Part shown: one piece after another, positions 43,600-53,020 of the stretch
Layout: the number at the start of each line of letters is the position of its first letter
How positions within the stretch are numbered: the first letter of the stretch is position 1
NCBI GenBank assembly: GCA_963664845.1
Contig: OY761615.1
Location: 1,116,001-1,180,000 of the forward strand
Length of the DNA stretch: 64,000 bases
Direction of reading: 5' to 3'
From: CAIYTF01 sp963664845
GTDB lineage: Bacteria; Bacteroidota; Ignavibacteria; Ignavibacteriales; Ignavibacteriaceae
Translations under genes and position numbers: made by a program
The notes under the pieces: generated by a model
The model's input: only the letters and a program-made list of their open reading frames with translations
Told to the model about the DNA's origin: nothing
The model's database searches: none

Positions 43600-44055
43600 A
43601 TGAAATCATTAGTAATGTTTTTATTAGTCAGCGTTTTGTTGACCGGTGGCGCTTATGCACAGGGTAAAAAAAGTACACCGGCGGATGCCGAAGCAATGGT
43701 AAAAAAGGCCATTACTTTTTATAAGGCAAACGGAAAAGTTAAAGCGCTTGCCGAATTCAGCAATCTGAAGGGAAAGTTTGTGAACGGGGATCTTTACATT
43801 TTCGTCTATGACCTGACCGGCAAATGTGTGGCACACGGAGGCAACGCAAAACAGATAGGAAAAGACCTGATCGATCTGAAAGATGCCAATGGAAAATTGT
43901 TCGTGAAGGAACGTGTAGATATGGCAAAAACCAAAGGCAAAGGATGGCAGAACTACAAATGGAGCAATCCGGTGACGAAACAAATTGAAGACAAAACAGC
44001 CTATATTGAAAAAGTTGATGATGTTATCATCGGCTGCGGCGCGTATAAAAAGTAG
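43600..44055 (+). CDS. Secreted single-Cache domain protein
   Basis: ATG at 43600 chosen: AGGAGT lies 6 bases before it and a signal peptide follows (KSLVMFLLVSVLLTGGAYAQ). The rest is one sCache_2-type domain (VKKAITFYKANGKVKALAEF, DLYIFVYDLTGKCVAHG, IGKDLIDLKDANGKLFVK, IIGCGAYK). It has no membrane or output domain, so it is a free periplasmic ligand-binding protein. It is followed 83 bp later by two chemoreceptors, one with the same kind of sensor, suggesting a shared ligand. That link is inference. Confidence 0.82.
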   Translation: MKSLVMFLLVSVLLTGGAYAQGKKSTPADAEAMVKKAITFYKANGKVKALAEFSNLKGKFVNGDLYIFVYDLTGKCVAHGGNAKQIGKDLIDLKDANGKLFVKERVDMAKTKGKGWQNYKWSNPVTKQIEDKTAYIEKVDDVIIGCGAYKK

Positions 44056-44138
44056 CGTTCTCTTTTGCCAATACTGACCACGTGCAGAGCAATAGTGAAA
44101 GTATAAATATATTATCCTCTGGAGTTGAGTGAGAGTAC

Positions 44139-46061
44139 ATGGAAACGTTGATAAATAAACTGAATCTGTCAAAGAAACTTCTTCTGTCGCCTGTTGTAAC
44201 AATCGGCTTTATGATTGTGCTTGGGGTGATGGGCTATTGGGGGCTGCAATCGTTGCACGCATCAATAGAACGCATGCATACCATTGATTTGCAGACGGTA
44301 AAGAACAACTACACAAATTCCCAGGCGCTCACTCTGGTACAGGGGAATATGTACAAATTCATTTCGTGGGCAAGAGCCAACTATGCTTCGGCCAAACTTG
44401 ACGAGCTGAGCAATGCCCAGGTGAAACAACTGGATGAAATAAAGGCAAGCCTGGAGCTGACGCTTGCCAGCGAAGCCGGGAAACTGAATGAGGAGCTTTA
44501 CCAGGCGGCCCTTGTTGAACTGACCGACTACAAAAAAGCAGTGGCTATGGTCTTGGATTTTGCCCAAATGGATTTAAATACGGCAACCATGGGAATGGGA
44601 ACTGTTGAGGATAAGCACGCGATGCTGGACAAAACGGTTCATACGCTAACAGAAAAGTCAGTGGATATGAGCAATAAACGCTATGCTTCATCGAACACCA
44701 CATACGATACGGTAAAAATGCTTTTCCTGTGTGTTTTCTTAGGTGGGATAGTGCTTGCCTTGCTGGTCTCTTCGCGAATCAACAGGAGCATTTCCAAACC
44801 AATTATTGCTCTCACAGAGTCCTCGGAGCGGGTAACAGCCGGAGACTATAATGTCAGCCTGAAGGTTGTTTCAAGTGATGAGATAGGGAGTTTAACGAAT
44901 AGTTTTCAGCACATGGTTGAAAAGATCAAACATTCGCAGGAACAATTGCTCCTGGAAAAGAACAGTGTGGAGGAGAAAATTGCCGAAGGAGTGAAAGAAG
45001 CAAAAGAGCAGAAGGATTATCTTGAGGCAAGTGTAGCAACATTGCTCTCCGCAATGAACGCCCTTGCGGCGGGCGACATGACCGCGCAGGTTGCAAGCGG
45101 GAAAGATGATCAGATGGGAAGACTTTTCAATGGGTTTAATACTTCTGTCAGCAACATACATTCAGCATTTGTCTCAATAGTGGAAGCAGTGGATGCCACT
45201 GCCAGTGCAAGCTCGGAGATTACCTCAAGCGCGGAAGAAATGGCTTCGGGAGCACAGGAACAGAGCGCGCAAACAGCAGAAATTGCAGCAGCGGTGGAAG
45301 AAATGACCCAGACAATTCTTGATGCGACAAGGAATGCAACATTTGCTGCAGAAAAATCCCGTGAAGCAAGCAGCAGCGCAAGAGAGGGAGCGCATAAAGT
45401 TGAAGAGACCATGCAGGGCATGAACCGCATCGTCGACTCGGCCAAGGCAACCGGGGATATCATTTCGTCGCTTGCAAGGCGCACCGATCAAATTGGTGCG
45501 ATAACCCAGGTGATTGATGACATTGCTGACCAGACCAACCTGCTTGCGCTCAATGCAGCAATTGAAGCAGCACGGGCAGGAGAACAGGGACGAGGATTTG
45601 CCGTGGTGGCCGATGAAGTGCGCAAGCTTGCCGAACGGACCACCAAAGCAACCAAAGAAATTGCTGACACCATTAAAACGGTACAGAAAGAAGCAAACGA
45701 CGCCGATAAGTCAATGGCGGAAGCGGGTAAATCAGTTCAGGAAGGCATGCTGCTCACCAAACAGGTTGCTGCTGTTTTAGCACAGATACTTGGAGTAAAT
45801 GACGCAGTTGCCGATCTGGTGAACCAGGTTGCCGCTTCAAGCGAACAGCAGTCAGCCACTGCCGAAGAGATAAGTAAAAATATAGATGGCATAAACAATG
45901 TGACACAGCAATCGGCTGCCGGCACATCACAAATTGCCAGAGCATCCGAAGATCTAAACCGTCTGACGACTAACCTGCAGCAACTTATCGGACAATTCAC
46001 GCTGATGAACAAAAGGACAAAAACCCTGCAAAACAGCAGAATTCCCAGCAAGCGTTTATAG
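44139..46061 (+). CDS. Methyl-accepting chemotaxis protein, four-helix-bundle sensor
   Basis: 640 residues. First membrane helix about residues 12-35, helical periplasmic domain of the 4HB_MCP type, second helix around 185-210, HAMP (NRSISKPIIALTESSERVTAG), a second HAMP-like stretch (LLSAMNALAAGDMTAQV), then the signalling coiled coil. The hairpin tip that binds CheA/CheW is intact (VIDDIADQTNLLALNAAIEA and ARAGEQGRGFAVVADEVRKL). Inner-membrane chemoreceptor; ligand unknown. Gene lies between the Cache protein and a second receptor. Confidence 0.93.
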   Translation: METLINKLNLSKKLLLSPVVTIGFMIVLGVMGYWGLQSLHASIERMHTIDLQTVKNNYTNSQALTLVQGNMYKFISWARANYASAKLDELSNAQVKQLDEIKASLELTLASEAGKLNEELYQAALVELTDYKKAVAMVLDFAQMDLNTATMGMGTVEDKHAMLDKTVHTLTEKSVDMSNKRYASSNTTYDTVKMLFLCVFLGGIVLALLVSSRINRSISKPIIALTESSERVTAGDYNVSLKVVSSDEIGSLTNSFQHMVEKIKHSQEQLLLEKNSVEEKIAEGVKEAKEQKDYLEASVATLLSAMNALAAGDMTAQVASGKDDQMGRLFNGFNTSVSNIHSAFVSIVEAVDATASASSEITSSAEEMASGAQEQSAQTAEIAAAVEEMTQTILDATRNATFAAEKSREASSSAREGAHKVEETMQGMNRIVDSAKATGDIISSLARRTDQIGAITQVIDDIADQTNLLALNAAIEAARAGEQGRGFAVVADEVRKLAERTTKATKEIADTIKTVQKEANDADKSMAEAGKSVQEGMLLTKQVAAVLAQILGVNDAVADLVNQVAASSEQQSATAEEISKNIDGINNVTQQSAAGTSQIARASEDLNRLTTNLQQLIGQFTLMNKRTKTLQNSRIPSKRL

Positions 46062-46152
46062 TGATATGATAACAATGCGATGATGATTATATAATGATGA
46101 CGATAATTCGATAATAATGGTATGATAATTAAACTTACAAGGTTGGTGTGAA
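46062..46152. repeat. GATRAT-rich low-complexity spacer
   Basis: The 91 bases between the two receptor genes are built from repeated GATGAT, GATAAT and ATGATA words on the plus strand. It may be a slippage-prone spacer. Confidence 0.4.
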
Positions 46153-48258
46153 ATGAAACGATATTCCGATTGGACTTTATTCGCAAGAATACGAGTATTA
46201 ATACTTGTGGCTCTTGTACCGGTGCTACTCTTCATATTATTTTATTTGCTGCCGGAAATTGAAGATAAGCTGGTATTGGAAAAAAGAGCCCAGACAAAGA
46301 ATGTGGTTGACGTTGCCCTCAACACCCTACAGTATTGGAATGACCAAACGCTAACACATGGGGTGCCCATAAAAGAGGCACAGGACAAAGCATTGCAGGA
46401 AATAAGCAAAATCAGATATGCCGGAGCAGAATATTTTTGGGTGAATGACCTGGAGCCCCGCATGATCATGCATCCGTTTAAACCTGAATTAAACGGAAAA
46501 TTTGTCGGTGAGAACAAGGATCCCAACGGGAAATATTTTTTCAAAGACTTTATCAAAGTGTGCAATGAAAAGGGAGCCGGATTTGTAGACTATATGTGGC
46601 CAAAACCGGGATTTGATGCCCCCGTTCCGAAGATCTCTTATGTTGCCCTCTTCAAGGAATGGGGCTGGATCCTTGGAAGCGGTATATACATTGATGATGT
46701 ACAAGCAGATATAAGTGCCTTCCGTTTGAAAATTTTACTTGGCCTTGGAGTAGCTTTAGTACTTGCTTTTATTTTCAGTTTCTTCTTTTCGCAAAAATTG
46801 GTTGCCCCTATCACTAAACTGCAAAATGCTGCCAACCGGGTTGCCCTGGGAGATGTTGATTTCAGCATCGAAGCGAAAACAAAAGATGAATTTGGAAACC
46901 TGGAACAAGCATTCTCCAAAATGCTCGTTAATATTAACGAACAGTCGGTCATTGCCAACAAAATTGCCGCCGGTGATGTAAGCGCTCACATTATCCCCCG
47001 CTCAGATAAGGATATTTTGTCCAAAAGCCTTAACCACGTAGTTGATACGTTTAAAGACCTGATTGTGGAGTTACGGGTTCTTACAGATGCTGCCTTGAAT
47101 GGTCAACTGCAAACACGAGGGGCAACCGACAAATTTAGCGGCGGGTTCAGGGATATTATAAAAGGAATTAACAATACTCTGGATGCCGTAATTCTTCCTG
47201 TTGAGGAAGGCACACAGGTTTTGTCGATCATGGCTACCGGAGATTTTACAGTTCCCATGGAAGGAGATTACAAGGGTGATCATCAGCTCATAAAAAACAG
47301 CATTAATCAATTGCAGCAGTCGCTGTCACAGATTTTATCGGAGGTTTCACTGGCATCGCAGGCAATAGCCAGCGCTTCTTCGGAGATATCATCCAGCACC
47401 GAGGAAATGGCCGCGGGAGTCCAGGAACAGTCAGCACAAATTGCAGAGATTGCAAGTGCAGTTGATGAAATGACGGCGACCATTCAGTCCACCGCCAACA
47501 ATACGGTTTCTGCCAGTGATATAGCAAAAGAAGCCGGGCAAATGGCAAGGGATGGGGACCGGGTAGTTTCGCAGACAGTAACGGGGATGAATAATATTGC
47601 CGATGTGGTTCTTATGGCAGCCGCCAAGGTAAATGAACTTGGTGAAAGCAGCAATCAGATTGGTGAGATCATTCAGGTGATTGATGACATTGCTGACCAG
47701 ACGAATTTGCTGGCGCTGAACGCCGCCATAGAAGCTGCCAGAGCCGGCGAACAGGGACGCGGTTTCGCGGTAGTCGCTGATGAGGTTCGCAAATTGGCAG
47801 AACGCACATCAAAGGCAACAAAAGAGATTGCCGGCATGATCACCAAGATCCAGAAAGACACCCTTGAGGCTGTGTCCTCGATTGATAAAGGGACAGCGGA
47901 AGTGCAGTCCGGCCGGAAGCTTGCACAAAAAGCCGGTGAGGCACTCACTCTTATTATTCCGGGCACGGACAGAGTTGTTGATATGATCTCTCAGGTTGCA
48001 ACAGCAAGTGAGCAGCAATCCACCACGGCCGAGGAAATAAGCAAAAATATTGAAGGTATCTCATCCGTGTCTAATGAGTCAGCACAGGGCATTCAGCAGA
48101 TTGCTCACGCGGCCGATGATTTGAACCGTCTGACAAATAATCTTGAGGTGCTGTTGACCAAATTCAAAGTGAATCAATCTCATGAGGTAATTTCCCAGTT
48201 GCACAATGCAGCACCAAAGAATAAACGGGCTGCGGTCAAAGGCCTTCACTCTGCATGA
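46153..48258 (+). CDS. Methyl-accepting chemotaxis protein, single-Cache sensor
   Basis: 701 residues. First helix LILVALVPVLLFILFYLLP, sCache_2 domain at about 45-190 (YFWVNDLEPRMIMHPFKPEL, GKYFFKDFIKVCNEKGAGFVDY, WGWILGSGIYIDDV), second helix about 195-215, HAMP (APITKLQNAANRVALGD), and the receptor output with the same hairpin tip as its neighbour. The two output domains are close paralogues. Likely senses small organic acids, judging by the Cache class, but this is a family-level guess. Confidence 0.93.
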   Translation: MKRYSDWTLFARIRVLILVALVPVLLFILFYLLPEIEDKLVLEKRAQTKNVVDVALNTLQYWNDQTLTHGVPIKEAQDKALQEISKIRYAGAEYFWVNDLEPRMIMHPFKPELNGKFVGENKDPNGKYFFKDFIKVCNEKGAGFVDYMWPKPGFDAPVPKISYVALFKEWGWILGSGIYIDDVQADISAFRLKILLGLGVALVLAFIFSFFFSQKLVAPITKLQNAANRVALGDVDFSIEAKTKDEFGNLEQAFSKMLVNINEQSVIANKIAAGDVSAHIIPRSDKDILSKSLNHVVDTFKDLIVELRVLTDAALNGQLQTRGATDKFSGGFRDIIKGINNTLDAVILPVEEGTQVLSIMATGDFTVPMEGDYKGDHQLIKNSINQLQQSLSQILSEVSLASQAIASASSEISSSTEEMAAGVQEQSAQIAEIASAVDEMTATIQSTANNTVSASDIAKEAGQMARDGDRVVSQTVTGMNNIADVVLMAAAKVNELGESSNQIGEIIQVIDDIADQTNLLALNAAIEAARAGEQGRGFAVVADEVRKLAERTSKATKEIAGMITKIQKDTLEAVSSIDKGTAEVQSGRKLAQKAGEALTLIIPGTDRVVDMISQVATASEQQSTTAEEISKNIEGISSVSNESAQGIQQIAHAADDLNRLTNNLEVLLTKFKVNQSHEVISQLHNAAPKNKRAAVKGLHSA

Positions 48259-48295
48259 GTTGTTCTTAAAATCATCATGCTGCAAAAGAAGAATT

Positions 48296-48333
48296 AAAAG
48301 GTCGTCCCAGAAGCCAATTCGGGACGACCTTTT
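48296..48333 (+). terminator. Terminator after second receptor gene
   Basis: AAAAGGTCGTCCC (48296-48308) pairs perfectly with GGGACGACCTTTT (48321-48333). Ends the plus-strand receptor transcript, and could also act on the other strand. Confidence 0.85.
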
Positions 48334-48349
48334 CGGATTTAAAACGAAA

Positions 48350-48375
48350 AGAGGCTGCCTTTTGAGACAGCCTCT
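48350..48375 (-). terminator. Terminator of the pectin operon
   Basis: On the minus strand AGAGGCTG and CAGCCTCT form an 8-bp stem followed by TTTTCGTTTT, 18 bases past the PL9 stop. Confidence 0.8.
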
Positions 48376-48392
48376 ATCAGGAATGCATCAGT

Positions 48393-49895
48393 TTATTTGA
48401 TAAACAATAGTTTCTTTGTCTCACTGAAAGCTCCGACTCGCAGGGTGTAAAAATACACGCCTGTGCTTAAGTTCGCGGCACTAAAATTCACCTGATGCTG
48501 CCCTGCTGTTTCTACTTCGTTCACCAAATCAGCTACTTCATTCCCAAGTATATCGTATACCTTTAAGATGACCAGTGAAGAAACCGGTGCCTGATACCGG
48601 ATTGTTGTCGATGGGTTAAAAGGATTTGGATAATTCTGTCCCAGATAAAAAGCACCTGGCTGCAGTCCCTTATCCGTTACCCCAACAATAGAGAACTCAT
48701 ATGCACCCAGATCCGGGGCGGAACCACTGAAAGGTAATCCGACGTTCGTTCCTTTATCAATAGCCTGGCTGCCCGCAGAAAGATGAAGAAACGGAAGAGT
48801 TGGCAGACTATAGTCTTCATTTCGCGGACCGGTTACGCCTGCTGTATCGATGCTTACAAAATCAGCATCGGTCAAAGTAAATGACTGTTGCCAACTGTTC
48901 GTCACCAGAACAGCGGAAGTATAGATATTTACACCTTTTCCGCTATAGGAAAGGCAGTTCTTCAATACATGATGCAACAACGTTCCCCCGGTAACGTTTT
49001 CATAAAACGAAAATGTATTTTGCGAATTACGAAAACCCGTACAATTGATCATCGTTTGACCGGCATTTGCATGATTCTGCGCAAAACCGCTGAGGACATT
49101 GTCGAATGCTATGCAGTTTGTGAGGTAATGTTCCGCAGTAGTTCCGGCACCACCGAGTTTAAAACCATCGCCATCACCGGCCCATGACCCATCGCCCCAC
49201 AGATTGACACCATTGCGGAATGCCCAGCAATTTTCCAACGTTAATCCGCCGGTGCTGTTGCTGTAAAAATCCCATCCGTCATCTGAATTGTACCAGGCCC
49301 GGCAGCCTCTAAATACATTCCCGGTACCAGTACCGGTCTTCGCAGCGAATCCATCGGCATTTTCGCCATTGTTTGCTGCATCATAGTTCCGGTAGGAATC
49401 GCAATTGAGGATCAGATTATCATGTGCATTTGTGCCGGTGAGTTTAACACCTTCCAGCCCATTATCATGCGCACTGCATCCTTCCAGAATATTATTTCCA
49501 CTGCTTGAAATGCAGATGCCATTGCTGCCGGCGTTACACTCCTCGATCCCTTTGAAATGCCAATAATTCTTACTGAGATAGATTCCGCGATCATTAAATC
49601 CGGTGAAATCGAATACCGGTTTTTCGCCAGGATATGCCCACATTTTGTTCAGATTGCCGGCGACACCATTCTTGCTCGTTTTCAGTTGGGAACTGAGTTT
49701 ATATACCCCGCCCCGCACCCAGATCATGGCACCGGAGCCATCGGCTGACAGCTTAGCCATTGCCGCCTGTGGTGTTGCCAAAGGTTTGTCAATGGTGCCT
49801 GCATTTGAATCACTTCCGCCGGGCGCAACATACAATGTCTGGCCAAAGAGAATTCCCGAAAAAAATAAAACTATAATTAAAATATGTTTGCTCAT
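48393..49895 (-). CDS. Secreted pectate lyase, polysaccharide lyase family 9, T9SS sorted
   Basis: 500 residues. Signal peptide 1-19 (KHILIIVLFFSGILFGQ). Beta-helix with NADGF (Asp181), NSDDGWDFY (Asp205, Asp206, Asp209) and GDGFKLGG (Lys246). Spacings of 24 and 37 residues agree with those recalled for Dickeya Pel9A (24 and 36), so calcium site and catalytic base appear intact. C-terminal sorting domain LGQNYPNPFNPSTTIRY. Cleaves pectate by beta-elimination at the cell surface. Last gene of the operon, 10 bp after the CE8 gene; paralogue of the lyase at 3.6 kb. Confidence 0.9.
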   Translation of the reverse strand: MSKHILIIVLFFSGILFGQTLYVAPGGSDSNAGTIDKPLATPQAAMAKLSADGSGAMIWVRGGVYKLSSQLKTSKNGVAGNLNKMWAYPGEKPVFDFTGFNDRGIYLSKNYWHFKGIEECNAGSNGICISSSGNNILEGCSAHDNGLEGVKLTGTNAHDNLILNCDSYRNYDAANNGENADGFAAKTGTGTGNVFRGCRAWYNSDDGWDFYSNSTGGLTLENCWAFRNGVNLWGDGSWAGDGDGFKLGGAGTTAEHYLTNCIAFDNVLSGFAQNHANAGQTMINCTGFRNSQNTFSFYENVTGGTLLHHVLKNCLSYSGKGVNIYTSAVLVTNSWQQSFTLTDADFVSIDTAGVTGPRNEDYSLPTLPFLHLSAGSQAIDKGTNVGLPFSGSAPDLGAYEFSIVGVTDKGLQPGAFYLGQNYPNPFNPSTTIRYQAPVSSLVILKVYDILGNEVADLVNEVETAGQHQVNFSAANLSTGVYFYTLRVGAFSETKKLLFIK

Positions 49896-49905
49896 AAATA
49901 CTCTC

Positions 49906-52900
49906 TTACTTGATTAATAGCATTTTCTTTGATTGAAAATTGTTGCCGGATTTTATGGTATAGATATATAAGCCGCTGGATAAATTTGCCGCGTTAAACT
50001 CGCACACATAGGTGCCGGCTGATTTCACTTCATTAACCAACGTTGCCACTTCTTTTCCCAAAACGTCAAATACTTTCAAAACGATATTGCCTGTTGTGGG
50101 CACTGCATATTTGATAACCGTTGCCGGATTAAAGGGATTGGGATAATTTTGATCCAGTGAAAAAGCTTTCGGCATCACCGCATTGTCGTTAATATTGGTA
50201 ATACCTGCGACCGTAAATTTCCAAAGATTTCCGGCAACGACCTTCTCACCATTAACTGCATCCACCCGCCAGTAATAGGTTTGTCCCTTAGTGAGTGAAC
50301 CGGGAGAATAGCTGCATACTACCTGATTGCCCACAAATGCCGGCGTTGTTGTTGTACCAAAATAGACATTATAAGAAACAGCCTCGCAGGCACCTGCCCA
50401 TTTCAATTCGGTCTGGATGTCAACATCGTATTGTTTGTTGAAGGGTTGAGGCATTGAAGCATATTGCAATACCGGGGGCATTTCATTTTCCGGATCCCAG
50501 GCCCCACCGAATACCCATGCAGCATTAACCGCGGTATGGGAAGGTGAACCGCTTGCACTTGACAAATTGTTTGATGAAAACCATGATGCATCGCCCGTTG
50601 TGCCGGTTCTGTGGCAATTCCAAAAATAGGCAGGAGAGCCTGCGCCCAGGCTTGCTACACTATCTGAAAGCAGGCAGTCAATATAAAAGAATTGTGAAGC
50701 AGAACCCTGTGCATTTTGCAGTTTAATTCCTTTATTTTTTGTGCTGCGAACAACGCCGTTCTGAATGACAAATTTTTGATCGAGACCAGCGATGCCCTCA
50801 TGCCAAATCGGGCTGCTGTCCTGGCATTCGATGAATTCGCAATCGATCATGTAGCACCAGCCACGCGGGCAGACCGCATCGATGCCACCCTTAAAAGAGC
50901 AATTCGCCGCATAATACCTGCCGTTTGCTTTACCCCAAGGGGAGAATGTATCGCTATAGGTTGCCCAGATGGTACAATTAACAAACCAAAGTTTTGTACT
51001 GAGCCCCTCGCTGCGGAATGCTTCCGTATAATCGCTTCCTGACGTATGGGTGTTAATGATAGTCATATTCGCAATGATCACCATGCTGTCGCTTGCAGCT
51101 ACGTTAACAACGCCGCATCCGGTATTTGTGCCATGTTCGGAAGCCCAGGCGGTTCGTGGAAGATCAAGCTCAATTCTTGTGTTTTCCCTGCTTTCTCCGA
51201 CAATGGCTACAAACGGCTTGTTAATTGCCAAGTGCGAGTTATACGACCCGTTCTTAACCAGTATTGCAATCCACTTGGCATTGGTGGCCGGTACCGCATC
51301 GACAGCTTCCTGGATTGTTTTAAAATCGCCTGAACCATCCGCGGCAACCACATAATCATAATGCCCCGAATTAGCAATTTCAAGCAAGCCTTTGCCTGAA
51401 ACTGCAACCGAAACAGCATCCGCACCGCCGCCCGCATTTGTAATGCTACCGCTGTAACTTTTTACTTCAACGGGTTTGAACCGGACATAAACCGGCACAG
51501 CATTAATTGCTCCTCCGGAATATGAAATACTAGCCACGGTATCAAATCCACTTCCGCTCACCGTGGATATATCAAAACCGGCGGGTGCGGCGATACCAAT
51601 CACCCCATCAGACGGTGACAGGAAGTTGCCTGATAGGGTGTATGATTTTTCCGATGAGACGGTGTTATAGAGAAGACTGCCAAAAGACAATGAAGCAGAA
51701 CCAACAGACAATGATGGGACCTGAAGCGTCATCTGACTTCCTGTCCCGGGATTTGTAGTGTAATAATTCTGGGAGTTATTTGTACCTTCATTATATTCGA
51801 AGCAATTGAAATAGTAGGTTTTCCCTGATACTAATCCGGTAACCAGGACCGTCGTCCCAGTTCCGTCGTATACCACTTTATTACCATTGCCTTTATCAGT
51901 CGCGGTTTCATAATCATTGTTCACGCCTGTTTCTGCAACTCCATCCATCGGAGAATAACTAACCGAGTTGTCGGCATGAATAACAATAATTCGTTTACTG
52001 CCGTTTCCCGGTGCAGCATTAACCACAATTGACTTGCCGGTAACTTCCCCAAATGTTAAGACGGATTGTGTTGTCGGTTCAACCGCCAATACTTTCCCAT
52101 CAACCGCCACCGTTTTTGTTATTGCCCCGGGACTTTGATGTGAAATTGATGCAGTAACCGTACCAACCGCGGTTGCAGGAGAGAGCTTCACATATACCGT
52201 TGATGACCCGAGAACACCACCGCTTTGTATCAATGTGACGTTATCAGCGTATGATATATTATCCGTACTCACCTGAAATGAGGCTGGTGCGGAAACGGTA
52301 ATATTATCCGTCAACCGCATTCCTGAGACTGTATAGCTCTGTGCCGCAGAAGAAGTTCCGACTAGCAGTGTGCCGAACGTTGCAAGAGATGAAGCCGAGA
52401 GATTTATGACCGGTGTATTTGCCGTTGTTACCGCACCGGTGAAGGCGATATTTTTAATATACGCTTTCCTGCTTGAGGAGGTACCTGATGCTTTTGCATA
52501 TACATACAGACGAAGAACATATGTGTGTCCATTTTCAAATGATCCGGCAAGCGTTCCGAATGTTACACTTGAAGAACCGCCACTGGTAGCCTCAACCGGA
52601 CTTCCCAACGCAATCCAACTGCCGGCACCATCGACCTGATATGCCAGAGAAAAGGACTGGTTTCCGCTGCTTCCAGAAATTTTAACCCCGAATGTTAATC
52701 CAGTAATGGTAAGATTACTGGCAGCATCAGGTGAGAGAGGAAAATCCAGGTTCATTCCGTCAGTGGCCACGGTTGGCCAGGCTGTGGTATATGAACAGGC
52801 AAAGCCATCGGTATTGTGGGCACCGGCGCTGAAAGTGGCACCCGGAACCATTGCGGATGCAACTACATTGGCTGCCTGTGACCCGGAAACTGTTACGGTT

Positions 52901-53004
52901 TTATTTGTGGTTAGTGCCCATGTTGCAGTGTATTGTGCATACACGGGGCCTGTCAGTATAAACAGGGAAAGAAAAGCCAGAGAAGCCATTTTTTTCATAG
53001 TCAT
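49906..53004 (-). CDS. Multidomain pectinesterase (CE8-like), T9SS sorted
   Basis: 1032 residues. Signal peptide to VYAQ24, a beta-sandwich module (about 25-190), two Ig-like modules (about 195-305 and 430-540) with a linker module between, the CE8 beta-helix (about 550-835), a fibronectin-III-like module (about 848-932) and a T9SS domain (LDQNYPNPFNPATVIKY). CE8 start AADGSGDFKTIQEAVDAVP is typical. The two catalytic aspartates fit Asp685 (YSDTF) and Asp709 (GGIDAV), 24 apart instead of the usual 21. The usual Gln before the first Asp is Ser, and the LGRPW arginine motif is not seen, so activity or specificity may differ. Would remove methyl esters ahead of the lyase. Confidence 0.82.
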   Translation of the reverse strand: MTMKKMASLAFLSLFILTGPVYAQYTATWALTTNKTVTVSGSQAANVVASAMVPGATFSAGAHNTDGFACSYTTAWPTVATDGMNLDFPLSPDAASNLTITGLTFGVKISGSSGNQSFSLAYQVDGAGSWIALGSPVEATSGGSSSVTFGTLAGSFENGHTYVLRLYVYAKASGTSSSRKAYIKNIAFTGAVTTANTPVINLSASSLATFGTLLVGTSSAAQSYTVSGMRLTDNITVSAPASFQVSTDNISYADNVTLIQSGGVLGSSTVYVKLSPATAVGTVTASISHQSPGAITKTVAVDGKVLAVEPTTQSVLTFGEVTGKSIVVNAAPGNGSKRIIVIHADNSVSYSPMDGVAETGVNNDYETATDKGNGNKVVYDGTGTTVLVTGLVSGKTYYFNCFEYNEGTNNSQNYYTTNPGTGSQMTLQVPSLSVGSASLSFGSLLYNTVSSEKSYTLSGNFLSPSDGVIGIAAPAGFDISTVSGSGFDTVASISYSGGAINAVPVYVRFKPVEVKSYSGSITNAGGGADAVSVAVSGKGLLEIANSGHYDYVVAADGSGDFKTIQEAVDAVPATNAKWIAILVKNGSYNSHLAINKPFVAIVGESRENTRIELDLPRTAWASEHGTNTGCGVVNVAASDSMVIIANMTIINTHTSGSDYTEAFRSEGLSTKLWFVNCTIWATYSDTFSPWGKANGRYYAANCSFKGGIDAVCPRGWCYMIDCEFIECQDSSPIWHEGIAGLDQKFVIQNGVVRSTKNKGIKLQNAQGSASQFFYIDCLLSDSVASLGAGSPAYFWNCHRTGTTGDASWFSSNNLSSASGSPSHTAVNAAWVFGGAWDPENEMPPVLQYASMPQPFNKQYDVDIQTELKWAGACEAVSYNVYFGTTTTPAFVGNQVVCSYSPGSLTKGQTYYWRVDAVNGEKVVAGNLWKFTVAGITNINDNAVMPKAFSLDQNYPNPFNPATVIKYAVPTTGNIVLKVFDVLGKEVATLVNEVKSAGTYVCEFNAANLSSGLYIYTIKSGNNFQSKKMLLIK

Positions 53005-53020
53005 GTTCTCGTATAATAAT

